The notes under the pieces: generated by a model
Database searches by the model: none
What the model saw: the letters and a program-made list of their open reading frames with translations, nothing else
Told to the model about the DNA's origin: nothing
Assembly: GCF_003013475.1 (NCBI RefSeq)
Contig: NZ_PXZO01000020.1
Coordinates: forward strand, 53,904-117,903
Length of the DNA stretch: 64,000 nt
Direction: 5' to 3'
From: Brevibacillus porteri
GTDB lineage: Bacteria; Bacillota; Bacilli; Brevibacillales; Brevibacillaceae
Position numbers and translations under genes: made by a program
In this document: positions 35,796-43,659 of the stretch, one piece after another
Layout: every line of letters starts with the position of its first letter
How positions within the stretch are numbered: position 1 is the stretch's first letter

Positions 35796-37346
35796 GTGAG
35801 TGTGAAAAAAGCGTTGATCAGCGTTTCTGACAAGACAGGATTGATTCCGTTTGCCCGTCGATTGGTAGCCGCCGGGGTACAAATCATTTCTACCGGGGGT
35901 ACGGCTTCTCTCTTAAAAGCAGAGGGAGTTCCCGTCATTGGCATTTCTGAAGTGACTGGATTTCCAGAAATTCTGGACGGTCGCGTCAAAACGTTGCATC
36001 CCAATATCCACAGCGGCCTCTTGGCTGTAAGGGACAGTGAAGCACATGTGCAGCAACTAAAAGACCTTGGGATTGAAACCATTGATCTGGTTGTCGTGAA
36101 CCTTTATCCTTTCAAGGAAACGATAGCGAAGCCAGACGTGACATATGAAGATGCCATTGAGAATATTGATATTGGTGGACCAACGATGCTGCGCTCTGCT
36201 GCGAAAAATCATGCGTTCGTCAGTGTCGTAGTCGATGCAGCCGATTACGAAAAAGTAGCAGAAGAAATTGAGGCAAATGGCGATACTACGCTAGAAACCC
36301 GTCGCAAGCTAGCTGCAAAAGTATTCCGTCATACGGCTGCCTATGATGCCTTGATCTCTCGCTATTTGAGTGAGCAGGTGGGCGAACTGTTGCCTGAGAG
36401 CTACACGGTGACTTACGAGAAAGCACAAGATTTGCGCTATGGGGAAAATCCACATCAACGTGCGGCATTTTACCGTGAGCCGTTATCGGATCAGTTGAGC
36501 ATCGGGAATGCTAGTCAACTGCAAGGAAAAGAGCTTTCCTATAACAACATCAATGACGCAGATGCAGCGTTGGCGATTGTACGCGAATTCGCTGAGCCTG
36601 CTGTCGTTGCGATCAAACACTCCAACCCTTGTGGAGTAGGGATCGGTACTGATATTCGCGCCGCTTACCAAAAAGCTTACGAAGCAGACCCTGTCTCTAT
36701 TTTCGGTGGGATCGTGGCTGCAAACCGCTCGATTGACCGTGACACCGCACTCGCGATGAAAGAGATTTTCCTGGAAATTATCATTGCACCAGACTTCACC
36801 GAAGAGGCGTTGGCTGTTCTGGCTGAGAAAAAGAACCTGCGTCTCTTGCGTATTCCTGCGCTGAATGAACCAGCCAAAAAAGTGGACAATCTGTTTCGCG
36901 TGGCTCCTGTTGCAGGCGGGGCACTCATTCAAGACTTCGACTACAAGCAGCTCGAAGAAAGCGAGATTCAAGTGGTCACAGACCGTAAGCCTTCGGAAGA
37001 GGAGCTGGCACAGCTGAAATTCGCTTGGAAAGTCGTCAAGCACGTCAAATCGAATGCGATTCTCTTGGCAAAAGACAATATGACCATCGGCGTGGGTGCA
37101 GGTCAGATGAACCGCGTTGGGGCAGCGAAAATCGCCATCGAGCAAGCAGGTGCATTGGCAAGTGGCGCGGTTATGGCTTCGGATGCCTTTTTCCCTATGG
37201 GAGATACCGTGGAAGCGGCAGCCAAAGCAGGGATTACCGCTATCATCCAGCCAGGCGGCTCCATTCGCGACCAAGAATCGATTGATGCTTGCAACCGAGT
37301 GGGCATTGCGATGATCTTTACCGGCACTCGTCATTTCAAGCACTAA
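35796..37346 (+). CDS. purH: PurH, AICAR transformylase / IMP cyclohydrolase
   Basis: 516 aa bifunctional enzyme for the last two steps to IMP. The N-terminal MGS-like cyclohydrolase domain ([26 protein letters not shown]) is followed by the transformylase domain with KHSNPCGVG and the C-terminal [11 protein letters not shown] and [11 protein letters not shown]. The GTG at 35796 is 7 nt after AGGAGG; the frame is open 60 nt further up without a site. purD follows after 78 bp. Confidence 0.97.
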   Translation: MSVKKALISVSDKTGLIPFARRLVAAGVQIISTGGTASLLKAEGVPVIGISEVTGFPEILDGRVKTLHPNIHSGLLAVRDSEAHVQQLKDLGIETIDLVVVNLYPFKETIAKPDVTYEDAIENIDIGGPTMLRSAAKNHAFVSVVVDAADYEKVAEEIEANGDTTLETRRKLAAKVFRHTAAYDALISRYLSEQVGELLPESYTVTYEKAQDLRYGENPHQRAAFYREPLSDQLSIGNASQLQGKELSYNNINDADAALAIVREFAEPAVVAIKHSNPCGVGIGTDIRAAYQKAYEADPVSIFGGIVAANRSIDRDTALAMKEIFLEIIIAPDFTEEALAVLAEKKNLRLLRIPALNEPAKKVDNLFRVAPVAGGALIQDFDYKQLEESEIQVVTDRKPSEEELAQLKFAWKVVKHVKSNAILLAKDNMTIGVGAGQMNRVGAAKIAIEQAGALASGAVMASDAFFPMGDTVEAAAKAGITAIIQPGGSIRDQESIDACNRVGIAMIFTGTRHFKH

Positions 37347-37424
37347 AAGAGGCTATTCGGGAGTAACGTTCGCTTTTTATCACGTACTTAAGAGTGGATT
37401 ACCTCTCACACAGGAGGAAATACG

Positions 37425-38702
37425 ATGAAAATATTAGTGATCGGCGGTGGCGGTCGAGAACACACGATTGCCTGGAAGCTGTTGCAGAGCTCTAAAGTGA
37501 CAAAGGTATACTGTGCGCCAGGAAATGGGGGCACTGCCCAAATCGCACAAAACGTGCCGATTGGCGTTTTCGATTTTGCTGCACTGGCTCAATTCGTCAA
37601 AGATGAGGGAATTGATCTGACAGTCGTTGGCCCGGAAGATCCTTTGCTGGCGGGGATTGTGGAATTTTTCCAGGAGCGCAATCTGCCGATCTATGGCCCG
37701 AACCAAAAAGCGGCAATGATCGAGGGCAGCAAGTCTTTTGCGAAAAATTTAATGAAACGCTACGAGATTCCGACGTCTGCCTATGAATCGTTCCTGGATT
37801 ACGAATCCGCGAGTGCGTACGTGCGAGAGCAGGGAGCTCCTATCGTTGTCAAAGCGGACGGCTTGGCAGCGGGGAAAGGGGTCGTTGTCGCAGAAACAGT
37901 GGAGGAAGCGGAAGAGGCACTCCGTCAGATCATGCAGGAAAGCGTCTTTGGTGAAGCGGGAGCGCGCGTGGTCATTGAGGAGTGCATGTTCGGCGAAGAG
38001 CTGTCGCTGCTGTCTTTCGTCGATGGAGAGACAGTTAAGCCGATGATTACTTCTCAGGATCATAAGCGAATCTTCAATGATGACCGAGGTCCCAATACAG
38101 GCGGCATGGGAACATACGCTCCGGTACCGCAAATGTCTGCTGAGCTGGTAGACGAGATCGTCAAAACGATTGTCCAGCCGATGGCGTCAGGGATGGCTAA
38201 GGATGGCATTCCGTTCAAAGGCATTCTCTACACAGGTCTGATGATTACGGAGCAAGGCCCGAAAGTCGTGGAATTCAATGCGCGTTTTGGCGATCCAGAG
38301 ACACAGGTGCTCTTGCCGTTGCTCGAAACAGATTTGCTCGATATTTTTGTCGGGACGATCAATGGTGAGCTTGATGCAGTTGATGTGACGTGGCAAAAAG
38401 GAAGTGCTGTCTGTGTCGTCATGGCAGCCCCGGGTTATCCGGGAGAATATCCAAAGGGTGCGTTGATTCAGGGACTGGGTCAGGCAAACGAGGGAGCTAC
38501 GGTGTTTCACGCAGGTACGAAGGCAACCGAGGAAGGCATCGTTACGAGCGGTGGCCGTGTGCTTGGCGTCGTGGCAACCGGAGCGGATTTGGCGCAAGCG
38601 CGTGAGACAGCGTATGCGAAGGTCCAAGGGATCTCGTTTGATGGGGCGCAGTACCGCACGGATATTGCGGCACGAGCGATGAAGTATCAGCAAAAATCGT
38701 AA
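37425..38702 (+). CDS. purD: PurD, GAR synthetase
   Basis: 425 aa ATP-grasp ligase joining phosphoribosylamine and glycine. MKILVIGGGGREHTIAWKL at the start, GPEDPLLAGI, ATP-binding KADGLAAGKGVVV, and NARFGDPETQ with the metal ligands. AGGAGG precedes the ATG. Ends the purHD unit with a strong terminator. Confidence 0.97.
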   Translation: MKILVIGGGGREHTIAWKLLQSSKVTKVYCAPGNGGTAQIAQNVPIGVFDFAALAQFVKDEGIDLTVVGPEDPLLAGIVEFFQERNLPIYGPNQKAAMIEGSKSFAKNLMKRYEIPTSAYESFLDYESASAYVREQGAPIVVKADGLAAGKGVVVAETVEEAEEALRQIMQESVFGEAGARVVIEECMFGEELSLLSFVDGETVKPMITSQDHKRIFNDDRGPNTGGMGTYAPVPQMSAELVDEIVKTIVQPMASGMAKDGIPFKGILYTGLMITEQGPKVVEFNARFGDPETQVLLPLLETDLLDIFVGTINGELDAVDVTWQKGSAVCVVMAAPGYPGEYPKGALIQGLGQANEGATVFHAGTKATEEGIVTSGGRVLGVVATGADLAQARETAYAKVQGISFDGAQYRTDIAARAMKYQQKS

Positions 38703-38710
38703 CAGCAAAA

Positions 38711-38764
38711 GAAACTGTTCCTTAGTGGGAAATTCTACTAGGGAACAGTTTTTTTTTTTTTTTG
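38711..38764 (+). terminator. Terminator of purHD
   Basis: AAACTGTTCC (from 38712) pairs with GGAACAGTTT (38742-38751) with a partly paired interior, followed by an unusually long run of about fifteen T. Confidence 0.93.
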
Positions 38765-38853
38765 AAAGACAAATGAGTTCACATTAGCGTCAAATTTTAT
38801 TGATTTAAACTCCTTACTTATATAACTTAATTTTCCAAAAAATACAAAGTTTA

Positions 38854-38882
38854 TTTACCGAAGATAAAGAATGTAGTATAAA
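38854..38882 (+). promoter_or_regulatory. Promoter of the toxin-like gene
   Basis: TTTACC (38854-38859), 17-nt spacer, TATAAA (38877-38882). The transcript would have a leader of about 90 nt, containing a mini-ORF and a hairpin. Confidence 0.5.
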
Positions 38883-38943
38883 TATATATGGTAATATTTA
38901 GTTTATTTACCAATAAAATAATTTAAATGCAGGGGGTGGAAGG

Positions 38944-38973
38944 TTGAATACTACAAAATGTAGTATCAACTGA
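38944..38973 (+). promoter_or_regulatory. Leader mini-ORF overlapping an inverted repeat
   Basis: A TTG at 38944 directly after GGGGGTGGAAGG opens a 9-codon frame (M-N-T-T-K-C-S-I-N) ending at TGA, 4 nt before the ATG of the toxin-like gene. Inside it ATACTAC (38948-38954) and GTAGTAT (38960-38966) form a 7-bp hairpin. The downstream ATG has no ribosome site of its own, so its translation may depend on ribosomes finishing this leader. Alternatively the repeat may be a DNA operator. Confidence 0.45.
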
Positions 38974-38977
38974 ATTT

Positions 38978-39994
38978 ATGTTTAAGAATCAAAGATGGAT
39001 AACAGTTTTTATGGTAATCGCATTGTTATTCGGAAATGCTACTAGTATTTTTGCAAAGACGAGCGACGAGAAAGACGCCTATATGCAGCGAAGTGAAATT
39101 GAGCAATATATAGACATATTGTCAGAAGAGGGTACAGAAGCTTCCATAGAATTGAGTAATAAGTTAAAAGAATATTTGGGGGATAACGAAGATTACTTGT
39201 TTGAAGAGATTGTTTCAATTGTTGATGAGTATGCAGATAAGACAACGCAGTCTGAGAACAACGATAATAATATGATGGATATAGATCAAGAAGATTTACA
39301 GAGGGACTTTGAGCGTATAGATGCGCTTGCTAAAGAATATTATGATTACTATCAGATCCACAATGAATTCCCAGAAGAGGTGGAGATCAGAAGTATAACG
39401 ACTAGCCACGCTCTAACAGTATTAGAAGAGATTGGGATTAAAATAACCGAGAAACAGTTACTTAAACGCTTAGCAGCATTGGGAGTTATTGCTGCGATTG
39501 ATGGCCCAATACCTGTTGGGGATTTTATAGCTCTTGTTACAGGAGCGGTAATAACAGGTGAATTTGTAGGTGATTATGTTGCAAACCAAGGAGCCCTTGC
39601 TAAGGAAATAGGCGAATACTTTGGTAGATCTTTTATCAAATTTGTGACTAAAAGTGTTACAATGAGTGAAGAAGTTGCATATCAAATAAAAAAGAAAAAA
39701 GAAAAACATTTTAAGGCTTATTTAAACTCCGATGGTGGAATAATAGTTTCTGAACCTCTAACTCTCAGTCAGGCTCAATTAGAAGCAAGAAGGGGAAGGG
39801 AAACCTTCAGTGTTAACAAAAATTATGCAGAAAAAGTTGTAACGCAGAAGAACTATAATTTTGAATACGAAGACCCCCATTATTTTGATCGGTATGGTAG
39901 ACTGATGGTAGCTAATCTTCCTCATTTCCATTTAACAAAGAAGGTTGATGGAAAGTGGGAAAGATTAGAGGGACATCATTTCTTCCCTTGGTAA
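38978..39994 (+). CDS. AT-rich exported toxin-like protein
   Basis: 338 aa. A signal peptide (residues 1-27, ending SIFAK) leads to an acidic helical region (30-135), a hydrophobic Gly/Ala-rich stretch (about 165-205) and a basic domain (230-338). The last part holds SLSQAQLEARRGRETFSVNK and clustered His/aromatics (DPHYFDRYGR, PHFHLTKK, GHHFFPW), a pattern I associate with C-terminal domains of polymorphic or SAR2788-type putative toxins. That link is from memory and not firm. Codon use is AT-rich, unlike purD before it, suggesting transfer. No ribosome site precedes the ATG; see the leader mini-ORF. Confidence 0.6.
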   Translation: MFKNQRWITVFMVIALLFGNATSIFAKTSDEKDAYMQRSEIEQYIDILSEEGTEASIELSNKLKEYLGDNEDYLFEEIVSIVDEYADKTTQSENNDNNMMDIDQEDLQRDFERIDALAKEYYDYYQIHNEFPEEVEIRSITTSHALTVLEEIGIKITEKQLLKRLAALGVIAAIDGPIPVGDFIALVTGAVITGEFVGDYVANQGALAKEIGEYFGRSFIKFVTKSVTMSEEVAYQIKKKKEKHFKAYLNSDGGIIVSEPLTLSQAQLEARRGRETFSVNKNYAEKVVTQKNYNFEYEDPHYFDRYGRLMVANLPHFHLTKKVDGKWERLEGHHFFPW

Positions 39995-40014
39995 AAATAT
40001 AGGTTAATTGATTC

Positions 40015-40048
40015 GGCGTAACACTATTTTCTGTTACGCCATTTTTAT
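40015..40048 (+). terminator. Terminator after the toxin-like gene
   Basis: GGCGTAACA pairs with TGTTACGCC around 8 nt, followed by ATTTTTAT. It separates the toxin-like gene from the next gene, which therefore needs read-through or its own promoter. Confidence 0.88.
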
Positions 40049-40075
40049 ATAATTGCTGGAAAATGGGGAGATACC

Positions 40076-40921
40076 GTGCGACTAAAGGTTGTTGACGTTG
40101 AAGCATTTTTTATAGTTGGTATTGAAGTAGATTGTTACTATGATCCGGACGAGTTCATGCAAGCGCCGGATTCCAGATTGTGTGAAATTAAAAATGTTGT
40201 CGACAGTCATTTATACTATGAAGTTTGGAATTCGATTACGCAAAAGCAAATGATAGGTAAACGAGTAAGTATCATCACTCATGTTCCTGACGGGTGTGTC
40301 GTGGTGACGATTCCCTCTGGTCCCTTTGCAATGCTCCATAAAAGCCAAACCAATGATGTGCATCATCTGTTTGCAATGACGAATTATGAGGATATCGAAA
40401 GGGTTGAATTTAGAACTCTCATGCTAACAGACGAGTCTGCAACTCCTGTACACATATATCGTCCAGTTGAGTATAGAGAAGATGTATTGAACATTCGTAA
40501 CATACCAATCCTTTCTAAAGAAGTGTCAATCCAGTTGAGAGAGCAGTACATTCATAAATTTCTCAACGTCAAGGGTGATTGTGTTAGGGATTTTTTTTAT
40601 AAACGGTACGTAAAATTAAACAAAGGTTATTTGTGGCAATTTATCCGGGGAGAGATAGCCACGGGGTTAACAGCTCAAGAAGCAAAGGATTATCTTCATG
40701 ACAAAGAAGAAGTATTATTTTTCTGGGATTCTGTTAGTTCGATTGGAAGAGACTTCACCCGAAATAAAGTATTCAGGCTGAGTACCAAGCGATTATTACA
40801 ATCATACACCCGCTTTACTTTTGATCTGTATATCTTTGACTCTACATTGACCTGGACGATTATTTTTCATCATGAGCCGGATGCAGAAGGCTACAAATGC
40901 AGTCTACTTACTAGTCCATAG
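40076..40921 (+). CDS. Unknown soluble protein next to the toxin-like gene
   Basis: 281 aa, GTG start at 40076 after GGGGAGATACC. There is no signal peptide or membrane segment. The N-terminus (DVEAFFIVGIEVDCYY) looks a little like a GyrI/effector-binding fold; later stretches (FFWDSVSSIGRDFTRNKVFRL, RFTFDLYIFDSTLTWTIIFHHEPD) are conserved-looking but unrecognised. Position 81 bp after a secreted toxin-like gene would suit an immunity protein, but a terminator lies between them, so this is only a possibility. Base composition is nearer the chromosomal average than that of the toxin-like gene. Confidence 0.6.
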   Translation: MRLKVVDVEAFFIVGIEVDCYYDPDEFMQAPDSRLCEIKNVVDSHLYYEVWNSITQKQMIGKRVSIITHVPDGCVVVTIPSGPFAMLHKSQTNDVHHLFAMTNYEDIERVEFRTLMLTDESATPVHIYRPVEYREDVLNIRNIPILSKEVSIQLREQYIHKFLNVKGDCVRDFFYKRYVKLNKGYLWQFIRGEIATGLTAQEAKDYLHDKEEVLFFWDSVSSIGRDFTRNKVFRLSTKRLLQSYTRFTFDLYIFDSTLTWTIIFHHEPDAEGYKCSLLTSP

Positions 40922-40933
40922 ATTTTGAGTAAG

Positions 40934-40979
40934 AAGCGATTCCCCATGAAGCTATTTGTTCATAGGGAGCAGCTTTTTT
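40934..40979 (+). terminator. Terminator between convergent genes
   Basis: An imperfect hairpin: AAGC...CCCCATGAA pairs with TTCATAGGG...GCTT, followed by TTTTTT. It ends the gene at 40076-40921 and lies 23 bp before the end of the convergent MFS gene. Confidence 0.65.
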
Positions 40980-41001
40980 GGGGAAAAATAGGTTGTTTCA
41001 A

Positions 41002-42210
41002 CTACATCCCAACGTTTTCACTCGCAATGGCCGCCTTTTTCGCTTTTGCCGCAACCAACTGCGAAAGGAAATAAACGATGAGGAACAGCAGCAAGCACGC
41101 TGCCGACCAGCGGTACATGACAGAGTAGCTCGAATGTGTCGCGATGACTCCGAGGAGCACAGAGCCGACTGCGATACCGAGATCGATGGAATTAAAGAAC
41201 AGTCCGTTTGCCATGCCGCGTTGCTCAGGTGTGACGACCTTCACCATCCACGCCTGAATAGATGGCTGAATCATGCCATAGCCAAGTCCATAGAAGGCAG
41301 CAGAGACGAGAAGCAAGGACTCTGTCGTTGTTAGGGACAGGAGCAAGAGGCTGATCCCGACGAAGATCGCACCGGGAGGCAGGACGGCAATGTGCCCTTT
41401 GCGATCATACAGCTTGCCGGAAAAAGGGCGAATCATCACCATTGCCAGTGCATTCGTAAGGAAAAACCAGCCAACATTCTCAATGTGGGCTTCTTTTCCG
41501 TACAAGGCCAAAAAGCTGAGAATCCCGCCATACGTAATGGATAGGCAAAAATTCAATCCAGCTGGAAGCAGCAGCTTTTTATCATAGAACCGGCGAATGC
41601 CTGTGACGGAGGGCGTGTTTTCGGTCGACACAGGAAGTCGATTATACGCACGAATGAAATGCATCAACGGAAAAATAATAGCAACGAGTAGCACGAGAAC
41701 CATGAGCATCCAGCCAAACCCAAACGAGTTCAACAGTCCAAGTCCAATCATCGGGCCGAGCGCCATAGCCAAGCTGGTCGATAAGCCGAAATACCCCATG
41801 CCTTCGCCGATCCGTTTGGCAGGAATCACATTGGAGACAATCGTCGGAAAGGTCGTGCTACCCATCCCAAAGCCGATGCCGACCAAGATTCGCAACAGAA
41901 GAAAGAAAACAATGCTTCCCGCCCAGTAATAGCCTGCGCTAAAAATCGCGACGAATCCAAGTGCTACGATCGCCAAGATCTTACTGTTTTTCGTTTTCAA
42001 TGCTTCCCCAGTAAACACCCTTGCGACCACTGCTGAAAGTGAAAACAAGCTAATGACCAGGCTGACGACAAAATCATTGGCCTGATACGCTTCCTTCACA
42101 TAGGCAGGGAATGTTGGGGTCTGCATTTGAACAGTGAGAAACAACATTAAATTACATACCGTTAACAGGACAAAATCTCTCGTCCACAGTCTCTCTCTAC
42201 TCTCTCCCAA
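41002..42210 (-). CDS. MFS transporter (drug/metabolite exporter type)
   Basis: 402 aa, twelve membrane segments. It has the MFS fold (RILVGIGFGMGSTTFPTIVSNVIPAKRIGEGMGYFGL in the first half, FYGLGYGMIQPSIQAW in the second). The TTG at 42210 is preferred: AGGAG lies 8 nt upstream, whereas a GTG at 42219 overlaps that site. It follows a MarR regulator by only 11 bp on the same strand, so it is probably a regulated efflux pump; the substrate is not evident. Confidence 0.9.
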   Translation of the reverse strand: MGESRERLWTRDFVLLTVCNLMLFLTVQMQTPTFPAYVKEAYQANDFVVSLVISLFSLSAVVARVFTGEALKTKNSKILAIVALGFVAIFSAGYYWAGSIVFFLLLRILVGIGFGMGSTTFPTIVSNVIPAKRIGEGMGYFGLSTSLAMALGPMIGLGLLNSFGFGWMLMVLVLLVAIIFPLMHFIRAYNRLPVSTENTPSVTGIRRFYDKKLLLPAGLNFCLSITYGGILSFLALYGKEAHIENVGWFFLTNALAMVMIRPFSGKLYDRKGHIAVLPPGAIFVGISLLLLSLTTTESLLLVSAAFYGLGYGMIQPSIQAWMVKVVTPEQRGMANGLFFNSIDLGIAVGSVLLGVIATHSSYSVMYRWSAACLLLFLIVYFLSQLVAAKAKKAAIASENVGM

Positions 42211-42221
42211 TGCTGTCACTC

Positions 42222-42716
42222 CTAGTCTGTCGTTTTTCTATTGATGTTCTCGTTAATCTCCAGCAAGATTTCCCGCAAGAAGGCTAGCTTTTCAGGAGAG
42301 ATCCCTTCCAAAATGTCTGCAACGGCATGAGCCTCTACGGGAATCGCCTGCTCAATCCATTCCCGTCCTTTCGGGGAAAGGGTAATGATGTAGGCACGGC
42401 GGTCTTGTTCGCTCAATGCCTTTTCGATAAAGCCTTTTTTGGCGAGTGTATCTAAAATGCGTGTCATGGAAGGCTGATCCTTGGCTGAGCGCTGGGCCAG
42501 CTCTTTTTGATTGATGCCCTCTTCTTCTCGTAGCCGATACAGGACGGCAAACTGCTCTGTGGTCAAATCAAATTCCTTTAAAAAAAGGGAGACATAATGA
42601 ATCATTCTCCGGTATGTATTTCCAATGAGGAATCCAACCGGTTCTTTTTGCCAATGATCGATCAGGGGAATGACCCTCTTTCGTTCAAAAATACTTGCAA
42701 TGACAATTATATGCAT
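42222..42716 (-). CDS. MarR-family regulator
   Basis: 164 aa if started at the only upstream ATG. Winged helix with EEEGINQKELAQRSAKDQPSMTRILDTLAKKGFI and wing QDRRAYIITLSPKG is classical MarR. The ATG at 42716 lies inside a promoter spacer (see 42706-42734), upstream of the likely transcription start, so translation probably begins later. The best alternative is a CTG at 42665, 8 nt after AAGAGGG, giving about 147 aa. It probably represses itself and the following MFS gene in response to a small ligand. Confidence 0.9.
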   Translation of the reverse strand: MHIIVIASIFERKRVIPLIDHWQKEPVGFLIGNTYRRMIHYVSLFLKEFDLTTEQFAVLYRLREEEGINQKELAQRSAKDQPSMTRILDTLAKKGFIEKALSEQDRRAYIITLSPKGREWIEQAIPVEAHAVADILEGISPEKLAFLREILLEINENINRKTTD

Positions 42717-42734
42717 AACAAGTAATTATGTAAA
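42706..42734 (-). promoter_or_regulatory. Promoter of marR-MFS, with possible operator
   Basis: On the minus strand TTTACA, a 17-nt spacer, and a perfect TATAAT (42711-42706). ACTTG/CAAGT arms at 42693-42697 and 42719-42723, and the palindrome TATGCATA, span the -10 and could bind the MarR protein for autoregulation. Confidence 0.7.
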
Positions 42735-42736
42735 TG

Positions 42737-42763
42737 GAAAAAACCGCCCGATGACAGGCGGTT
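42737..42763 (-). terminator. Terminator upstream of marR
   Basis: On the minus strand AACCGCC-tgtcatc-GGGCGGTTTTTT. It ends the two small membrane-protein genes and lies directly before the marR promoter. Confidence 0.9.
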
Positions 42764-42776
42764 GGTTGCTTTTCCT

Positions 42777-42911
42777 TTACTGACGATACCTTCCTTTTCT
42801 TCTCGACGTTCGAAAGAAGTAATATCCCATCACGCCGATGACGCCAATGATCATGGCAATGACAAAGAAGTTATGCGACATCCATTCATACATCTGGGAG
42901 CCGACAAGCAT
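42777..42911 (-). CDS. 44-residue single-pass membrane protein
   Basis: A short gene with a strong site: GGAGAGGAGG precedes the ATG at 42911. The product starts MLVGSQMYEWMSHNFFVIAM, continues as one membrane helix (about residues 15-34), and ends in a basic tail (RTSRRKGRYRQ), giving an N-out, C-in topology by charge. It lies 18 bp after the DUF2892-type gene on the same strand and shares its terminator. Function unknown. Confidence 0.75.
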   Translation of the reverse strand: MLVGSQMYEWMSHNFFVIAMIIGVIGVMGYYFFRTSRRKGRYRQ

Positions 42912-42929
42912 ATGCAGTGCCTCCTCTCC

Positions 42930-43469
42930 TTATGTGTACGTGGGGTAGCGATTGCTGCTGTTGTTATTTTCTTGGGAACGAAATGAAATGAACTCTCTTG
43001 CCGCCTTTTCGAGAAGTTGATCCTCGGGAGTAAGCTGCGCGTTTTGCTGATTGTCGATAGGTTGTTTTTTCTGGTTCGCTGATGATTGTGGGCTTGCAGA
43101 ATACTGTATGTTTGCCTTATTCGTTGTCGCTGAAGTGTTGCTCGTATCATCTTGGTTGTCGTTCGAGTCTTTGATGGGCGCAATATTCATGGAACGCGTG
43201 AACTGATTGACCGCCATCTGCACGCCTTTTTTCTTGAGCTGATCCATCATGCCCTGCATGCCATTCCCTTTTGTCGTATTGATGCCCATCGCTGCGTACA
43301 TCGGACAAAAGCGCGTAGCCCCTTCTGCTACTTTCATTGCTGAAAATGCCATGAGCAGCCATGGAGCATTGTATGGGCGACGACTCATTCTTCCGATGCC
43401 GTATGCCAAGCCTAACAGACCGCCAGTCATACGAATCATGGCATCCGTTCTACCTACGTTTTTATGCAT
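42930..43469 (-). CDS. YgaP-like transmembrane (DUF2892) protein
   Basis: 179 aa. The ATG at 43469 follows AGGAGGAC; a longer open frame upstream has no site. Residues 1-60 (MHKNVGRTDAMIRMTGGLLG and EGATRFCPMYAAMGINT) are the DUF2892 two-helix domain seen in YgaP-like proteins. The remainder is a low-complexity Asn/Gln/Ser-rich tail (about 85-179), an unusual extension. Role unknown. It forms a two-gene unit with the 44-residue membrane protein. Confidence 0.85.
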   Translation of the reverse strand: MHKNVGRTDAMIRMTGGLLGLAYGIGRMSRRPYNAPWLLMAFSAMKVAEGATRFCPMYAAMGINTTKGNGMQGMMDQLKKKGVQMAVNQFTRSMNIAPIKDSNDNQDDTSNTSATTNKANIQYSASPQSSANQKKQPIDNQQNAQLTPEDQLLEKAAREFISFRSQENNNSSNRYPTYT

Positions 43470-43659
43470 GAGAGTTGTCCTCCTGTCGCAATGACTTCTA
43501 TTCGATAGTCTGCGATGAAGGACGACAAGACACCCGTGGGAATTGTTACTACCATCACCAAGCTTGCAGGGGAATGTTTTATGGGCGGCGAAGCTGTAGA
43601 GAGCAATGAATGATCGTTCATTTTTTGGAAACATCGGCAGACCAGCAAGGAGAGAAGAA

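Noticed and set aside
43606..43625. PurBox before the adenine deaminase-like gene
   Set aside because: The palindromic GAATGATCGTTC stretch lacks the CGAAC core and lies in the wrong place relative to a promoter.
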